From contig JAZQDE010000035.1 in the NCBI GenBank assembly GCA_045546695.1, forward strand, positions 1 to 23,603: a stretch of DNA of 23,603 bases. Direction: 5' to 3'. Position 1 is the stretch's first letter; each line of letters begins with the position of its first letter. The translations under genes were made by a program, and so were the position numbers. The notes under the pieces are model-generated. The model was not told where the DNA came from. It did not search any database and saw nothing but the letters and a program-made list of their open reading frames with translations. Below are positions 1 through 7,156 of the stretch, one piece after another. Source of the stretch: SIG424 sp045546695. GTDB taxonomy: Bacteria; Bacillota; Clostridia; UBA1212; UBA1255.

Positions 1-287
1 GGATGCCTGAGTGCAAACTGTGTGAGGCTGATTTTATCAATTCCCTTACCATTTATCTCAAAACAGACATTGCAACAGCCTTGAACTCCGATAACTATTT
101 ACTTCGTGTGTTCGCTTATATGGATAGACGGGTAGGAAAGAGGACCCTTATTAAGATTAAGGACGATGTAGAAAAACTGCCCGATTGGGTAAAGCAATTC
201 TATCAAATCCGTTGTGAAGCAGACGGCATTGTTTTCCCACCTAAACGGATTACAGACGAGAGTGTTGTTTGTTTGAGCAGGGAATAG
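1..287 (+). CDS. SF0329-like protein, C-terminal part (gene starts before the window)
   Basis: The frame is open from the left edge and stops at 285-287, so this is the last ~94 residues of a longer protein; the ATG at position 3 need not be the start. The tail contains MDRRVGKRTL followed by FYQIRCEADGI. From memory this matches the C-terminal signature of the SF0329 family, which is about 180-200 residues long and has no known biochemical role. No catalytic motif, signal peptide or membrane segment is visible in the part present. The next gene starts 95 bases downstream after an A/T-rich gap without a clear terminator. Family assignment is by recognition of the motif; function is unknown. 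Confidence 0.65.
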   Translation, partial: MPECKLCEADFINSLTIYLKTDIATALNSDNYLLRVFAYMDRRVGKRTLIKIKDDVEKLPDWVKQFYQIRCEADGIVFPPKRITDESVVCLSRE

Positions 288-382
288 TTTTTTTCTATCT
301 TATTGTTTGCAAAGAGAAAGAATAGCAGCAGATTATAGTTATTTCGTTTAATCGCATTGAAAATATTAAGGAGACATGACAG

Positions 383-901
383 ATGGTAATTATTATTACG
401 GGCGCGTCCCATACGGGCAAAACATTGCTTGCTCAGCGGATGCTGGAAAAATATAAATATCCGTATCTTTCTATCGATCATCTGAAGATGGGACTCATAA
501 GAAGCGGAAATACTTCTCTTACCCCGGAAGATGACGATGAATTGACAATATATCTCTGGCCGATTGTCAGGGAAATGATTAAGACTGCCATTGAGAACAA
601 GCAAAATCTTATTGTTGAAGGTTGCTATATCCCTTTTGACTGGCGAAAGGATTTTGATGTAGAGTATTCTGCGAATATAAGATTTATCTGTCTTGCAATG
701 ACGGAAGATTACATAGATTCGCATATCGACGATATTATAAATCATGCTTCGGATATAGAATCGAGGTTAGATGATGCCGATTGTAATGCTGCCGGTATCA
801 AAGAAGATAATAAGAGATTTAAAGAAGGTTTTGAGAAGGCGGGCGAGCATATAGAGCTGATAGATTTAAGCTATGAACAGGTGCTGAATTATATATTATA
901 G
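383..901 (+). CDS. Small P-loop kinase / nucleotide-binding protein
   Basis: A 172-residue protein opening with a Walker A motif, GASHTGKT at residues 7-14, directly after a first beta strand. IDHLK (D32) and LIVEGCYIP (76-84) follow, the layout of small adenylate-kinase-like or zeta-toxin-like P-loop phosphotransferases that hold a small substrate near a second strand. An acidic C-terminal half probably forms the lid and helical end. No signal peptide or membrane segment, so cytoplasmic. The ATG at 383 is supported by AAGGAG at 368-373, nine bases upstream. Substrate cannot be read from the sequence; no antitoxin-like partner is adjacent, so I favour a metabolic or salvage kinase over a toxin. 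Confidence 0.75.
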   Translation: MVIIITGASHTGKTLLAQRMLEKYKYPYLSIDHLKMGLIRSGNTSLTPEDDDELTIYLWPIVREMIKTAIENKQNLIVEGCYIPFDWRKDFDVEYSANIRFICLAMTEDYIDSHIDDIINHASDIESRLDDADCNAAGIKEDNKRFKEGFEKAGEHIELIDLSYEQVLNYIL

Positions 902-924
902 CCACATCGGGGGATTTGGGCCGC

Positions 925-1082
925 GGACAAGCCTTGAAAGGCAAAAAGTTGGCGGAAATTCGGGTTTTCTGCAAACTTTTTACTGAAAACAGCCGTGGAC
1001 AAGCCCTGAAAGGGAAAAAGTTGGCAGAGATTCGGGTTTTCCGCCAACTTTTCACCGAAAACAGCCGTGGACAAGCCCTGAC
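925..1082 (+). repeat. 72-bp tandem hairpin repeat, array 1
   Basis: GGACAAGCC recurs at 925, 997 and 1069, an exact 72-base period, giving two full copies and the start of a third. Each copy contains a stem-loop: 943-953 with 971-981, and 1015-1025 with 1043-1052. In copy 2 the stem reads AAAAAGTTGGC with GCCAACTTTT. The same element, inverted, forms a second array at 13823-13936. Short open frames run through it on both strands because 72 is a multiple of three; they lack ribosome sites and are not called as genes. Confidence 0.85.
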
Positions 1083-1110
1083 CGCATGCCACTCCCCTCA
1101 GAAAAGAAAG

Positions 1111-1140
1111 TTAGCAAAATAACTCGTTTTGCGCTATAAT
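1111..1140 (+). promoter_or_regulatory. Promoter of the GyrI-like operon
   Basis: TTAGCA (1111-1116), an 18-base spacer and a perfect TATAAT (1135-1140). The spacer contains a GCAAAA/TTTTGC dyad (1114-1119 with 1127-1132) that could serve as an operator. Transcription would start near 1147, before the ATG at 1173. Confidence 0.55.
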
Positions 1141-1172
1141 CATAGCCAGCATTGATAAAAGAAGGTTTTCAC

Positions 1173-1805
1173 ATGCCGTTTGATTTCAAAAAAGAATACA
1201 AAGAGTTTTATATGCCCAAAAACAAGCCGGCGGTTGTCGATGTTCCACCAATCAATTATATTGCGATAAGGGGGAGGGGCAATCCGAACACGCCGGATGG
1301 GGAATACCAGCAGGCGATAGGCGTGCTGTATGCCGTGGCGTACACATTGAAGATGAGCTACAAAACTGACTATAAAATGGAAGGATTCTACGAATACGTC
1401 GTGCCGCCGCTGGAGGGTTTCTGGTGGCAGGAGGGCGTGGACGGCGTTGACTATAGCAACAAAGAATCCTTTAACTGGATTTCGGTTATAAGATTGCCGG
1501 AATTTGTCAGTAAAAAAGATTTTGACTGGGCCGTTGCTACTGCCGGTAAAAAGAAAAAAACAGACTACAACAAAGCGGAGTTTCTGACAATCAACGAGGG
1601 GTTGTGCGTCCAGATGATGCACGAAGGGTCATACGATACCGAGCCTGAGTCCGTTGCCCTGATGGAGGAGTTTCTTACAGAAAATGGTTACACAAACGAC
1701 ATCGGCGAAGACCGCCGCCATCATGAGATTTATTTGTCAGATCCCAGAAAAACTTCGCCGGAGAAGTGGAAAACGGTTATCAGACATCCAATAAGGAGGA
1801 TATAA
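1173..1805 (+). CDS. GyrI-like small-molecule-binding domain protein
   Basis: A 210-residue cytoplasmic protein that begins MPFDFKKEYK and carries VVPPLEGFWWQ mid-protein. Both are familiar from the COG4832-type stand-alone GyrI-like proteins of Firmicutes. Members resemble the effector-binding half of AraC/MerR-type regulators (SHOCT/GyrI fold) but lack a DNA-binding domain; some relatives bind or degrade hydrophobic compounds. No helix-turn-helix is visible here. A TTG 21 bases upstream is also in frame, but the ATG at 1173 has AGAAGG seven bases before it and matches the family start. It is the first gene of a four-gene operon; the next gene begins three bases after its stop, with AAGGAGGA lying inside this gene's end. 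Confidence 0.75.
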   Translation: MPFDFKKEYKEFYMPKNKPAVVDVPPINYIAIRGRGNPNTPDGEYQQAIGVLYAVAYTLKMSYKTDYKMEGFYEYVVPPLEGFWWQEGVDGVDYSNKESFNWISVIRLPEFVSKKDFDWAVATAGKKKKTDYNKAEFLTINEGLCVQMMHEGSYDTEPESVALMEEFLTENGYTNDIGEDRRHHEIYLSDPRKTSPEKWKTVIRHPIRRI

Positions 1806-1808
1806 ACC

Positions 1809-2285
1809 ATGTTCAGAGAACTCACGCGAAAAAAACAAAGCCTGCCGGAAGAAAAAATAATAGAAATATTGAAAAACGAAAAAAGGGGAGTGCTGTCTGT
1901 CCTGGGTGACGACGGCTACCCGTACGGACTGCCGATAAACTTCTGGTACAACGAGGCAAACGGAAAAATATATTTTCACAGCGGCAAAAAAGGCCATAAA
2001 AACGACGCACTTGCAAAAGACAACAAAGTATCGTTTTGCGTATACGACGAAGGGTACAGAAAAGAAGGCGATTGGGCACTCAATATCAGCAGCGTAATAA
2101 TATTCGGCAAAGTAAGCATCGTAGAAGACTTTGAAAAAGCAATGCAGATTTGCCGCGACTTCAGCCTGAAATACACACCCGACATAGAATACATCGACAG
2201 TGAAATACAAAAATTTGGCAGAGCAACCGTATGCTATGAATTGACAACCGAGCATATTACAGGTAAACTTGTCAACGAATCATAA
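1809..2285 (+). CDS. Pyridoxamine 5'-phosphate oxidase-like flavin-binding protein (NimA-like)
   Basis: 158 residues with the split-barrel pattern of the PNPOx-like superfamily: RGVLSVLGDDGYPYGLPINF near the N-terminus, then the strand IYFHSGKKGHKNDAL, and later WALNISSVIIFGKVSIVED. The HSGKKGHK segment is typical of small FMN- or haem-binding members related to the nitroimidazole reductases NimA. They reduce small molecules with flavin; the substrate is not determined here. The start at 1809 has AAGGAGGA at 1793-1800. It is translationally linked to the gene before it (three-base gap) and followed 15 bases later by a protease gene. Resistance to nitroimidazoles should not be assumed, because most homologues are uncharacterised. 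Confidence 0.8.
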   Translation: MFRELTRKKQSLPEEKIIEILKNEKRGVLSVLGDDGYPYGLPINFWYNEANGKIYFHSGKKGHKNDALAKDNKVSFCVYDEGYRKEGDWALNISSVIIFGKVSIVEDFEKAMQICRDFSLKYTPDIEYIDSEIQKFGRATVCYELTTEHITGKLVNES

Positions 2286-2300
2286 GAGGGAGTCGCAACT

Positions 2301-3104
2301 GTGAAAAAAACCAGGATAAATAGTAATATAGCAACAATAGCTCTGCTGGTCGACGCGGCCGTAATGATATTTCTTGAAAATTACCCAATAGAATTTGCGG
2401 TGGACGCCAACCTGAATGAACTGATTCAAAAAACACTGACCCGTGGCATCGGCTCGGTTTCGGCACTGATTGTCGTTTTATATTTAGGATACAGAGTACA
2501 TAACATGAGAGGCATCGGAAAACAACTTCTCTTTGCAATACCATGCTTCTTAGTCGTAATAAACAACCTGCCGATCATCGCGCTGATTACAGAAAATGCA
2601 TATCTCACATCACCGACGAGCCACCTTATATGGTTTACATTCGAATGTCTGTTTATAGGCATTTTCGAAGAATGCGTATTCAGAGGCGCACTTTTCATGC
2701 TGCTTCTTGAAAAAAAACGATCCTCGACAAAAGAAATATTCTGGACGACAGTCGTGGGCTCCGCAATTTTTGGCGCAGTACATCTGCTGAACCTCTTAGG
2801 CGGCGCAGGCGTAGGACCGACAATAATGCAGGTCGGATATTCGTTCCTGATCGGCGGCATGTGCTCAGTCGTGCTCCTTAAAACAAGAAACGTATGGCTT
2901 TGCGCACTTCTTCACGCGATTTACGATTTTTGCGGATTTTTACTTCCGACACTGGGCGCGGGAAGCTGGTGGGACACGCCGACAATCATAATCACGGCTA
3001 TCCTCGCGGTAGCAACGACAGCATACATGGTTGTCGCATTGATGAAAATAACACCCGAAAGCATAGAACCACTTTTTGACAGAGAAAGGAAAGAGAAAAA
3101 ATGA
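2301..3104 (+). CDS. CPBP-family intramembrane glutamic endopeptidase
   Basis: A 267-residue, strongly hydrophobic protein with about eight membrane helices. It carries the CPBP (Abi/Rce1-like) motifs in order: EECVFR at 123-128, FGAVH at 157-161 and LLHAIYDF at 203-210. The paired glutamates 123/124, R128, H161 and H205 are the expected active-site residues, so the enzyme looks intact. In bacteria the family cleaves membrane-bound peptides, often in peptide maturation or self-immunity, but no precursor peptide gene is obvious here. Translation starts at a GTG (2301) behind GAGGGAG. Its last four bases ATGA overlap the start of the next gene, which implies translational coupling. Confidence 0.85.
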   Translation: MKKTRINSNIATIALLVDAAVMIFLENYPIEFAVDANLNELIQKTLTRGIGSVSALIVVLYLGYRVHNMRGIGKQLLFAIPCFLVVINNLPIIALITENAYLTSPTSHLIWFTFECLFIGIFEECVFRGALFMLLLEKKRSSTKEIFWTTVVGSAIFGAVHLLNLLGGAGVGPTIMQVGYSFLIGGMCSVVLLKTRNVWLCALLHAIYDFCGFLLPTLGAGSWWDTPTIIITAILAVATTAYMVVALMKITPESIEPLFDRERKEKK

Positions 3105-3793
3105 AATTAATGGTTTACAACACACAACATTGCCTGAATTACATAACAAAACAGATAGATTTTGAATTGATGGCAAAGATTATTAAAGATTACGGCGCGG
3201 ATGTCGTGGGCCTTAACGAGATTAGAAACACAGGTAGAGACGAAGATTACCAGAATCAGGCACAGATTCTGGCAGATCTTGCCGGTTATGATTACAACTA
3301 TTTTGCAGAAGCTATCAAATTTTCAGGAGTAAATCCTTACGGCAACGCACTCTTGTCAAAAAGCCCGATCGTAGAGGCCAAGACAATCCTCGTGCCTGAC
3401 CCGCCGAGACAATACTCGGGATATTATGAAACAAGAGCTCTCCTGAAAGTCAAACTCGAATGCGGCCTTACAGTTCTTGTAATTCACTTCGGCCTCAATC
3501 CCGACGAGCAGGAGAACGCAGTTAAGACAGTTGTTGAAAATCTTGAGCGTGAAAAATGCATACTCATGGGTGATTTCAACGTTACACCGGATAACCCGGT
3601 GCTCGCACCTATCAGAGAACGCATGAAAGACGCTGCTGATTTGTTCACCGAGCCACTTTTGAGCTTCCCGTCAGACGTGCCGACGATAAAAATCGACTAC
3701 ATATTTGTTTCACCTGATATTGAAATTATAAATGCCGACATTCCGGCAATTGTCGGTGCCGATCACAGACCGCACGTAGCACAGATTCGCTGA
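3101..3793 (+). CDS. Endonuclease/exonuclease/phosphatase (EEP) family hydrolase
   Basis: A 230-residue protein with the complete EEP (DNase I-like) active-site series: N7 in MVYNTQH, E40 in GLNEIR, H129 in VIHFGL, D158 and N160 in MGDFN, D199 in IDYIF, and D221-H222 in ADHRP. These bind a divalent metal and cleave phosphodiester or phosphomonoester bonds. No signal peptide or lipobox, so it acts in the cytoplasm. It is short compared with ExoIII-type DNA repair enzymes and closer to the small clostridial EEP proteins that may act on phospholipid head groups, nucleotides or sugar phosphates. The start overlaps the end of the protease gene (ATGA at 3101-3104), and it closes the operon. Confidence 0.85.
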   Translation: MKLMVYNTQHCLNYITKQIDFELMAKIIKDYGADVVGLNEIRNTGRDEDYQNQAQILADLAGYDYNYFAEAIKFSGVNPYGNALLSKSPIVEAKTILVPDPPRQYSGYYETRALLKVKLECGLTVLVIHFGLNPDEQENAVKTVVENLEREKCILMGDFNVTPDNPVLAPIRERMKDAADLFTEPLLSFPSDVPTIKIDYIFVSPDIEIINADIPAIVGADHRPHVAQIR

Positions 3794-3811
3794 TTTTTCA
3801 CCGGTAAGTTA

Positions 3812-3854
3812 TAATTATGTTAACAAAAAGACATAATTAGGGGGTACTATACCC
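3812..3854. promoter_or_regulatory. Two dyads upstream of htrA (candidate operators)
   Basis: TAATTATGT (3812-3820) and ACATAATTA (3831-3839) form a perfect 9-bp inverted repeat with a 10-base loop. A second small dyad, GGGTA-CTA-TACCC, lies at 3842-3854. TATAAT occurs at 3810-3815 and TTAACA/TACTAT at 3820-3825/3845-3850, so promoter elements overlap the dyads. No T-run follows, which argues against a terminator. Confidence 0.4.
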
Positions 3855-3885
3855 TTGAAAACACAAATATCAGGAGGCTCATTAT

Positions 3886-5208
3886 ATGAGTGAAAAAAAT
3901 GATTTCAGCGAATATACAACAATTTTAGATAAAAAAGACGTAGATATGCCGATAAGCCCGCAGTTTCAGGAAAAAAAGCCTGAAAGCCCTCTGACTCCCA
4001 AAAAAGAAAAAAAGACAATTACTGTCAGTATCACATTCTTACTTATCATCTGCCTCGTAAGCGGACTTGCAGGAGGCGTCGCGTTTTTCGGTGGCAGCCT
4101 GATTCTTGATAATCACCGCACCGGAGGAGAATACATCCTGTCTGCATCTCCGGATGGCAACGACGAAGTAAAGACAAATACTGGAGATACAGAAGTAAAT
4201 ATCAATGTCGACAGCGTCGTTTCACCTGCTACGGCTGTTGCAGTGAAGGCCCTGCCATCTATTGTGGGCATCAAGGTTACGACGAAAATCAACTCCGGCC
4301 CGTACGGCACGTACGAAACGAGCGGCGAGGGCTCGGGCGTTATTTATACTACGGACGGATACATTATCACAAACTACCACGTTATCGAGATGATGGTCAC
4401 TTCATCAGGTGAAAAGAATCCAAATTCTACCATGACGGTTTACCTTTGTCAGGACACGGAACAGGCTTACGAAGGCACTGTGATCGGCTACGACATCAGC
4501 TCGGACCTGGCAGTTATAAAAATTGAAAAAGACAATCTCAGCGCAATTGAGCTCGGCGATTCTGACTCACTTCGTGTCGGTGACATATCAATCGCGCTCG
4601 GCAACCCCGGCGGGCTTGAGTTCATGGGCTCTGTCAGCCAGGGCATAATCAGCGGCCTCAATCGCGTAATCACTGTCGAAGAAACTTATGAAAATATCAC
4701 TCTTATCCAGACTGATGCGGCTATAAATCCCGGCAACTCAGGCGGCGCGCTTGTAGACATCGAAGGCAAGCTGATTGGCATCAACAGCGTAAAAATTGTC
4801 GAAAACGGATACGAAGGCATGGGTTTTGCTATTCCCGTAAAGGACGTTGTTGAAATATGCGATGATATTATTCAAAATGGCAACTCAAATTCCGCTTATC
4901 TCGGTCTTGAATTCAATACGAATTACACGCCGGAATATCTGGAAGCATATGGTTATCCCGTCGGACTGGTAATATCTTCCATCGCGCAAGGTAGCCCTGC
5001 ATCAATCGCCGGCTTTGAAATAGAAGATATTCTGACATCATTTGGCGGCGTAGAGATTACTTCGATTGACGACATCATCCGTGAAAAGGCAAAATACAAG
5101 CCGGGTGATACTGTTGATGCTGTCGTCTACAGACTCAAACTCGTTGGCAGCGGCTGGAACCACAAGTGGGTGGGTTCCTACGTCGAATTAACAGTAACTC
5201 TTGGTTAA
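3886..5208 (+). CDS. htrA: HtrA/DegP-like membrane-anchored serine protease with PDZ domain
   Basis: A 440-residue S1C protease. A polar cytoplasmic head (1-42) is followed by one membrane helix (about 44-74), so the catalytic part lies outside the membrane. The trypsin-like domain has the complete triad: H165 in ITNYHV, D207 in DISSDLAVIKI and S285 in NPGNSGGAL. A PDZ domain occupies about 338-437. The family degrades or refolds damaged envelope proteins and is usually induced by envelope stress. AGGAGG at 3872-3877 sets the start at 3886. Two inverted repeats precede it. A single PDZ and an N-terminal anchor are normal for Gram-positive HtrA. The exact paralogue (A, B or C) cannot be resolved. 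Confidence 0.93.
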   Translation: MSEKNDFSEYTTILDKKDVDMPISPQFQEKKPESPLTPKKEKKTITVSITFLLIICLVSGLAGGVAFFGGSLILDNHRTGGEYILSASPDGNDEVKTNTGDTEVNINVDSVVSPATAVAVKALPSIVGIKVTTKINSGPYGTYETSGEGSGVIYTTDGYIITNYHVIEMMVTSSGEKNPNSTMTVYLCQDTEQAYEGTVIGYDISSDLAVIKIEKDNLSAIELGDSDSLRVGDISIALGNPGGLEFMGSVSQGIISGLNRVITVEETYENITLIQTDAAINPGNSGGALVDIEGKLIGINSVKIVENGYEGMGFAIPVKDVVEICDDIIQNGNSNSAYLGLEFNTNYTPEYLEAYGYPVGLVISSIAQGSPASIAGFEIEDILTSFGGVEITSIDDIIREKAKYKPGDTVDAVVYRLKLVGSGWNHKWVGSYVELTVTLG

Positions 5209-5244
5209 AATGTAAAAATAATCCATTTTTGTACCATTTTTTTC

Positions 5245-5273
5245 TTGTTTTTCACCGCTGTATATAATATAAT
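5245..5273 (+). promoter_or_regulatory. Promoter of the SSB-like gene
   Basis: TTGTTT (5245-5250), 17-base spacer, TATAAT (5268-5273). A further TATAAT at 5299-5304 lacks a good -35 partner. The 156-base gap behind htrA holds no obvious hairpin terminator. Confidence 0.55.
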
Positions 5274-5364
5274 CATCGAACGGTCATAAATTATTGATTA
5301 TAATCGTATACTTTACAGATGATATTTAATATACAGGAAGCAACAAGATTAAGAGGTACAAGTG

Positions 5365-6030
5365 ATGATAAGCAGTCAATGCACAACAAACATTGCCAGA
5401 ATTTCAGGCGTTATAACAGCCGAGCCGGTCTTCGGTCACGAAGTATACGGTGAAGGCTTTTATTATTTCTTTATCAAAGTAAAAAGACTCAGCGAAAGCT
5501 GCGACATACTCCCTGTGACCGTTTCAGAAAGACTTATTGACTGCTCAGAGTACAAAATCGGCAGATACGTTGAGGTTACAGGTCAGTTCAGATCATACAA
5601 TGCCAGCCAGACAGGCGGCGGTGCAAAATTGATGCTTTCCGTTTTTGCACAGGACGTTGTTTTCTGCGAAGAAGATTCCCGTGAAAAGGATGAAAATTAT
5701 ATCGAACTCGACGGCTTTATCTGTAAGCCCCCTGTATACAGAACAACGCCTTTTAACCGTGAAATAACAGACTTTTTACTTGCTGTAAATCGGTCATATA
5801 ATAAATCTGACTACATACCATGCATATCATGGGGCAGAAACGCCCGTTTTTGTGGCAAACGTGTCGTGGGTGACAATGTCAAAGTGACAGGCAGAATCCA
5901 GAGCCGTACATACGAAAAGAAGTTTCCTGATGGCACAAGTGTGCAAAGAACTGCATACGAAATATCTGTTGCAAAGATTGAATTGCGCTCTGATGACACA
6001 CAAATGACATCAAATGGCGAAAATCAGTAA
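5365..6030 (+). CDS. Single-stranded DNA-binding-like protein with two OB folds
   Basis: About 221 residues forming two OB-fold halves, roughly 9-100 and 110-205. The first has ISGVITAEPVFGHEVYGEGF; the second has DGFICKPPVYRTTPFNREI followed by CISWGRNARF. These are the signature stretches of a clostridial SSB-like family annotated as single-stranded DNA-binding protein, distinct from the housekeeping Ssb: it has a tandem fold and lacks an acidic DDIPF-type tail. The ATG at 5365 has AAGAGG eight bases upstream; a GTG three bases earlier is less well placed. It lies 127 bases before a sigma factor gene with its own possible promoter. DNA binding is inferred from the family. Confidence 0.75.
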   Translation: MISSQCTTNIARISGVITAEPVFGHEVYGEGFYYFFIKVKRLSESCDILPVTVSERLIDCSEYKIGRYVEVTGQFRSYNASQTGGGAKLMLSVFAQDVVFCEEDSREKDENYIELDGFICKPPVYRTTPFNREITDFLLAVNRSYNKSDYIPCISWGRNARFCGKRVVGDNVKVTGRIQSRTYEKKFPDGTSVQRTAYEISVAKIELRSDDTQMTSNGENQ

Positions 6031-6087
6031 TTTTTCTGCCATATTCTTTAGAAATTCTTTATCTTTTTTTACAAAGAACTTTATTAC

Positions 6088-6118
6088 TTGCATATGATTT
6101 TTTAATTGCGCGCATAAT
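6088..6118 (+). promoter_or_regulatory. Possible promoter of the sigma factor gene
   Basis: TTGCAT (6088-6093) and CATAAT (6113-6118) with a long 19-base spacer; TATAAT overlaps at 6118-6123. Weak match, offered because the gene has a 127-base leader region and an excellent GAGGAGGA ribosome site at 6143-6150. Confidence 0.3.
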
Positions 6119-6157
6119 ATAATATTCCCGTAAACAACAAATGAGGAGGACAATATT

Positions 6158-7042
6158 ATGTTAGCTGAAAATATATATCACGATAATTCAGAAATGTCTG
6201 TTGAATATTCAGAGTCAGATTCTTTGAAACAGTACTTAAGAGAGATTTCTAAATTTGAACTGTTAAGTGATGAAGAAACTTTTTCATTATTTAAGCGTAT
6301 TGAAAACGGTGACCGCGCAGCATATGACATCGTAGTTGAACATAATTTGAGACTCGTTGTTAAATATGCCCGCAGTATCAAAAAATCATATCGTGCGCAG
6401 GAGCCGGTTATGGACCTCGTTCAGGCAGGTAACATCGGACTTATGCGTGCTGTAGATAAATTCGAAGTTGATAAAGGCTATGCTTTCAGCACATACGCAA
6501 GTTGGTGGATTAAGCAGAGCATCATAAGACATATATATGACAATGAGAGCGCAATCCGCGTTCCTGTTCATATGAGTGAAAAGTTTGTCGGTATTTCAAG
6601 AACAATCCGTGATTTCCAGGAAGAAACAGGTCGTGAACCTACTTTTGAAGAGATTGAAAAGACTTCAAATGTTACGCGTAAAGAATATAACCTGTTTAAG
6701 TCTATCGACCGCAACGTATTGTCTTTGAACGCAACGTCCGGTGAAGACGAGAGCGAATTCGGAGATTTTATACGCGACGGCGAGAGCAGTGACCCTGTTT
6801 ATGAAGAAACGAACAAGACTCTTCTGAGTGAGACTGTCAGTGAAGTGTTAGACAAACTCGATTCACGCGAAGCATACATTATTAAGTCACGTTACGGCAT
6901 CGGCGATTCGTATGTCAAGACGTTAGAAGAGATTGGCGCAGATCTTGGCATTACACGCGAAAGAGTCCGCCAGATTGAGAGCATTGCTATGAAGAAGCTG
7001 CGTACTTCTATCAAAGCAGAGAGCCTCAGAGCATATAAATAA
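6158..7042 (+). CDS. RpoD-like sigma-70 factor without region 1.1 (group 2-like)
   Basis: 294 residues. Region 1.2 is at about 21-36 (SLKQYLREISKFELL), region 2 at 52-126 including STYASWWIKQSI at 111-122, region 3 at about 140-205, and region 4 at 225-285 with the helix-turn-helix TLEEIGADLGITRERVRQI. Regions 2.4 and 4.2 resemble the primary sigma closely, so it should read ordinary -35/-10 promoters. The acidic region 1.1 is absent and the protein is shorter than housekeeping RpoD (about 370 residues). dnaG, the usual neighbour of rpoD, is also missing here. It is therefore probably an accessory sigma. Position after htrA and an SSB-like gene suggests a stress role, which is inference only. 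Confidence 0.85.
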   Translation: MLAENIYHDNSEMSVEYSESDSLKQYLREISKFELLSDEETFSLFKRIENGDRAAYDIVVEHNLRLVVKYARSIKKSYRAQEPVMDLVQAGNIGLMRAVDKFEVDKGYAFSTYASWWIKQSIIRHIYDNESAIRVPVHMSEKFVGISRTIRDFQEETGREPTFEEIEKTSNVTRKEYNLFKSIDRNVLSLNATSGEDESEFGDFIRDGESSDPVYEETNKTLLSETVSEVLDKLDSREAYIIKSRYGIGDSYVKTLEEIGADLGITRERVRQIESIAMKKLRTSIKAESLRAYK

Positions 7043-7089
7043 GACATCCACAATATTTCATTGTTATTTTCTCCACTAAATGTTAGAAT

Positions 7090-7125
7090 CACCCGGTAGC
7101 TTCCTCCCCCCTCGGAACCCGGGTG
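7090..7125 (+). terminator. Hairpin behind the sigma factor gene
   Basis: CACCCGG (7090-7096) pairs with CCGGGTG (7119-7125), and an inner TTCC/GGAA adds four pairs. The following CTTCTACTTT is only moderately T-rich, so termination may be partial. Confidence 0.55.
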
Positions 7126-7156
7126 CTTCTACTTTATACCATTATGTGGAGATTTT

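Noticed and set aside
383..901. Zeta-type toxin for the P-loop kinase
   Set aside because: Walker A and strand layout are compatible, but there is no antitoxin gene adjacent and general small kinases share the same features.
819..1122. Three overlapping open frames on both strands over array 1
   Set aside because: They follow the 72-base period, exist on both strands, lack ribosome sites and encode only the repeat; best explained as a non-coding hairpin element.
1140..2255. Minus-strand frames opposite the GyrI-like and PNPOx-like genes
   Set aside because: Shadows of recognisable plus-strand families; compositionally odd, Phe/Tyr-rich translations.
4113..4673. Minus-strand frames within htrA
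   Set aside because: Antisense to a complete, well-supported protease; no promoter or ribosome site.
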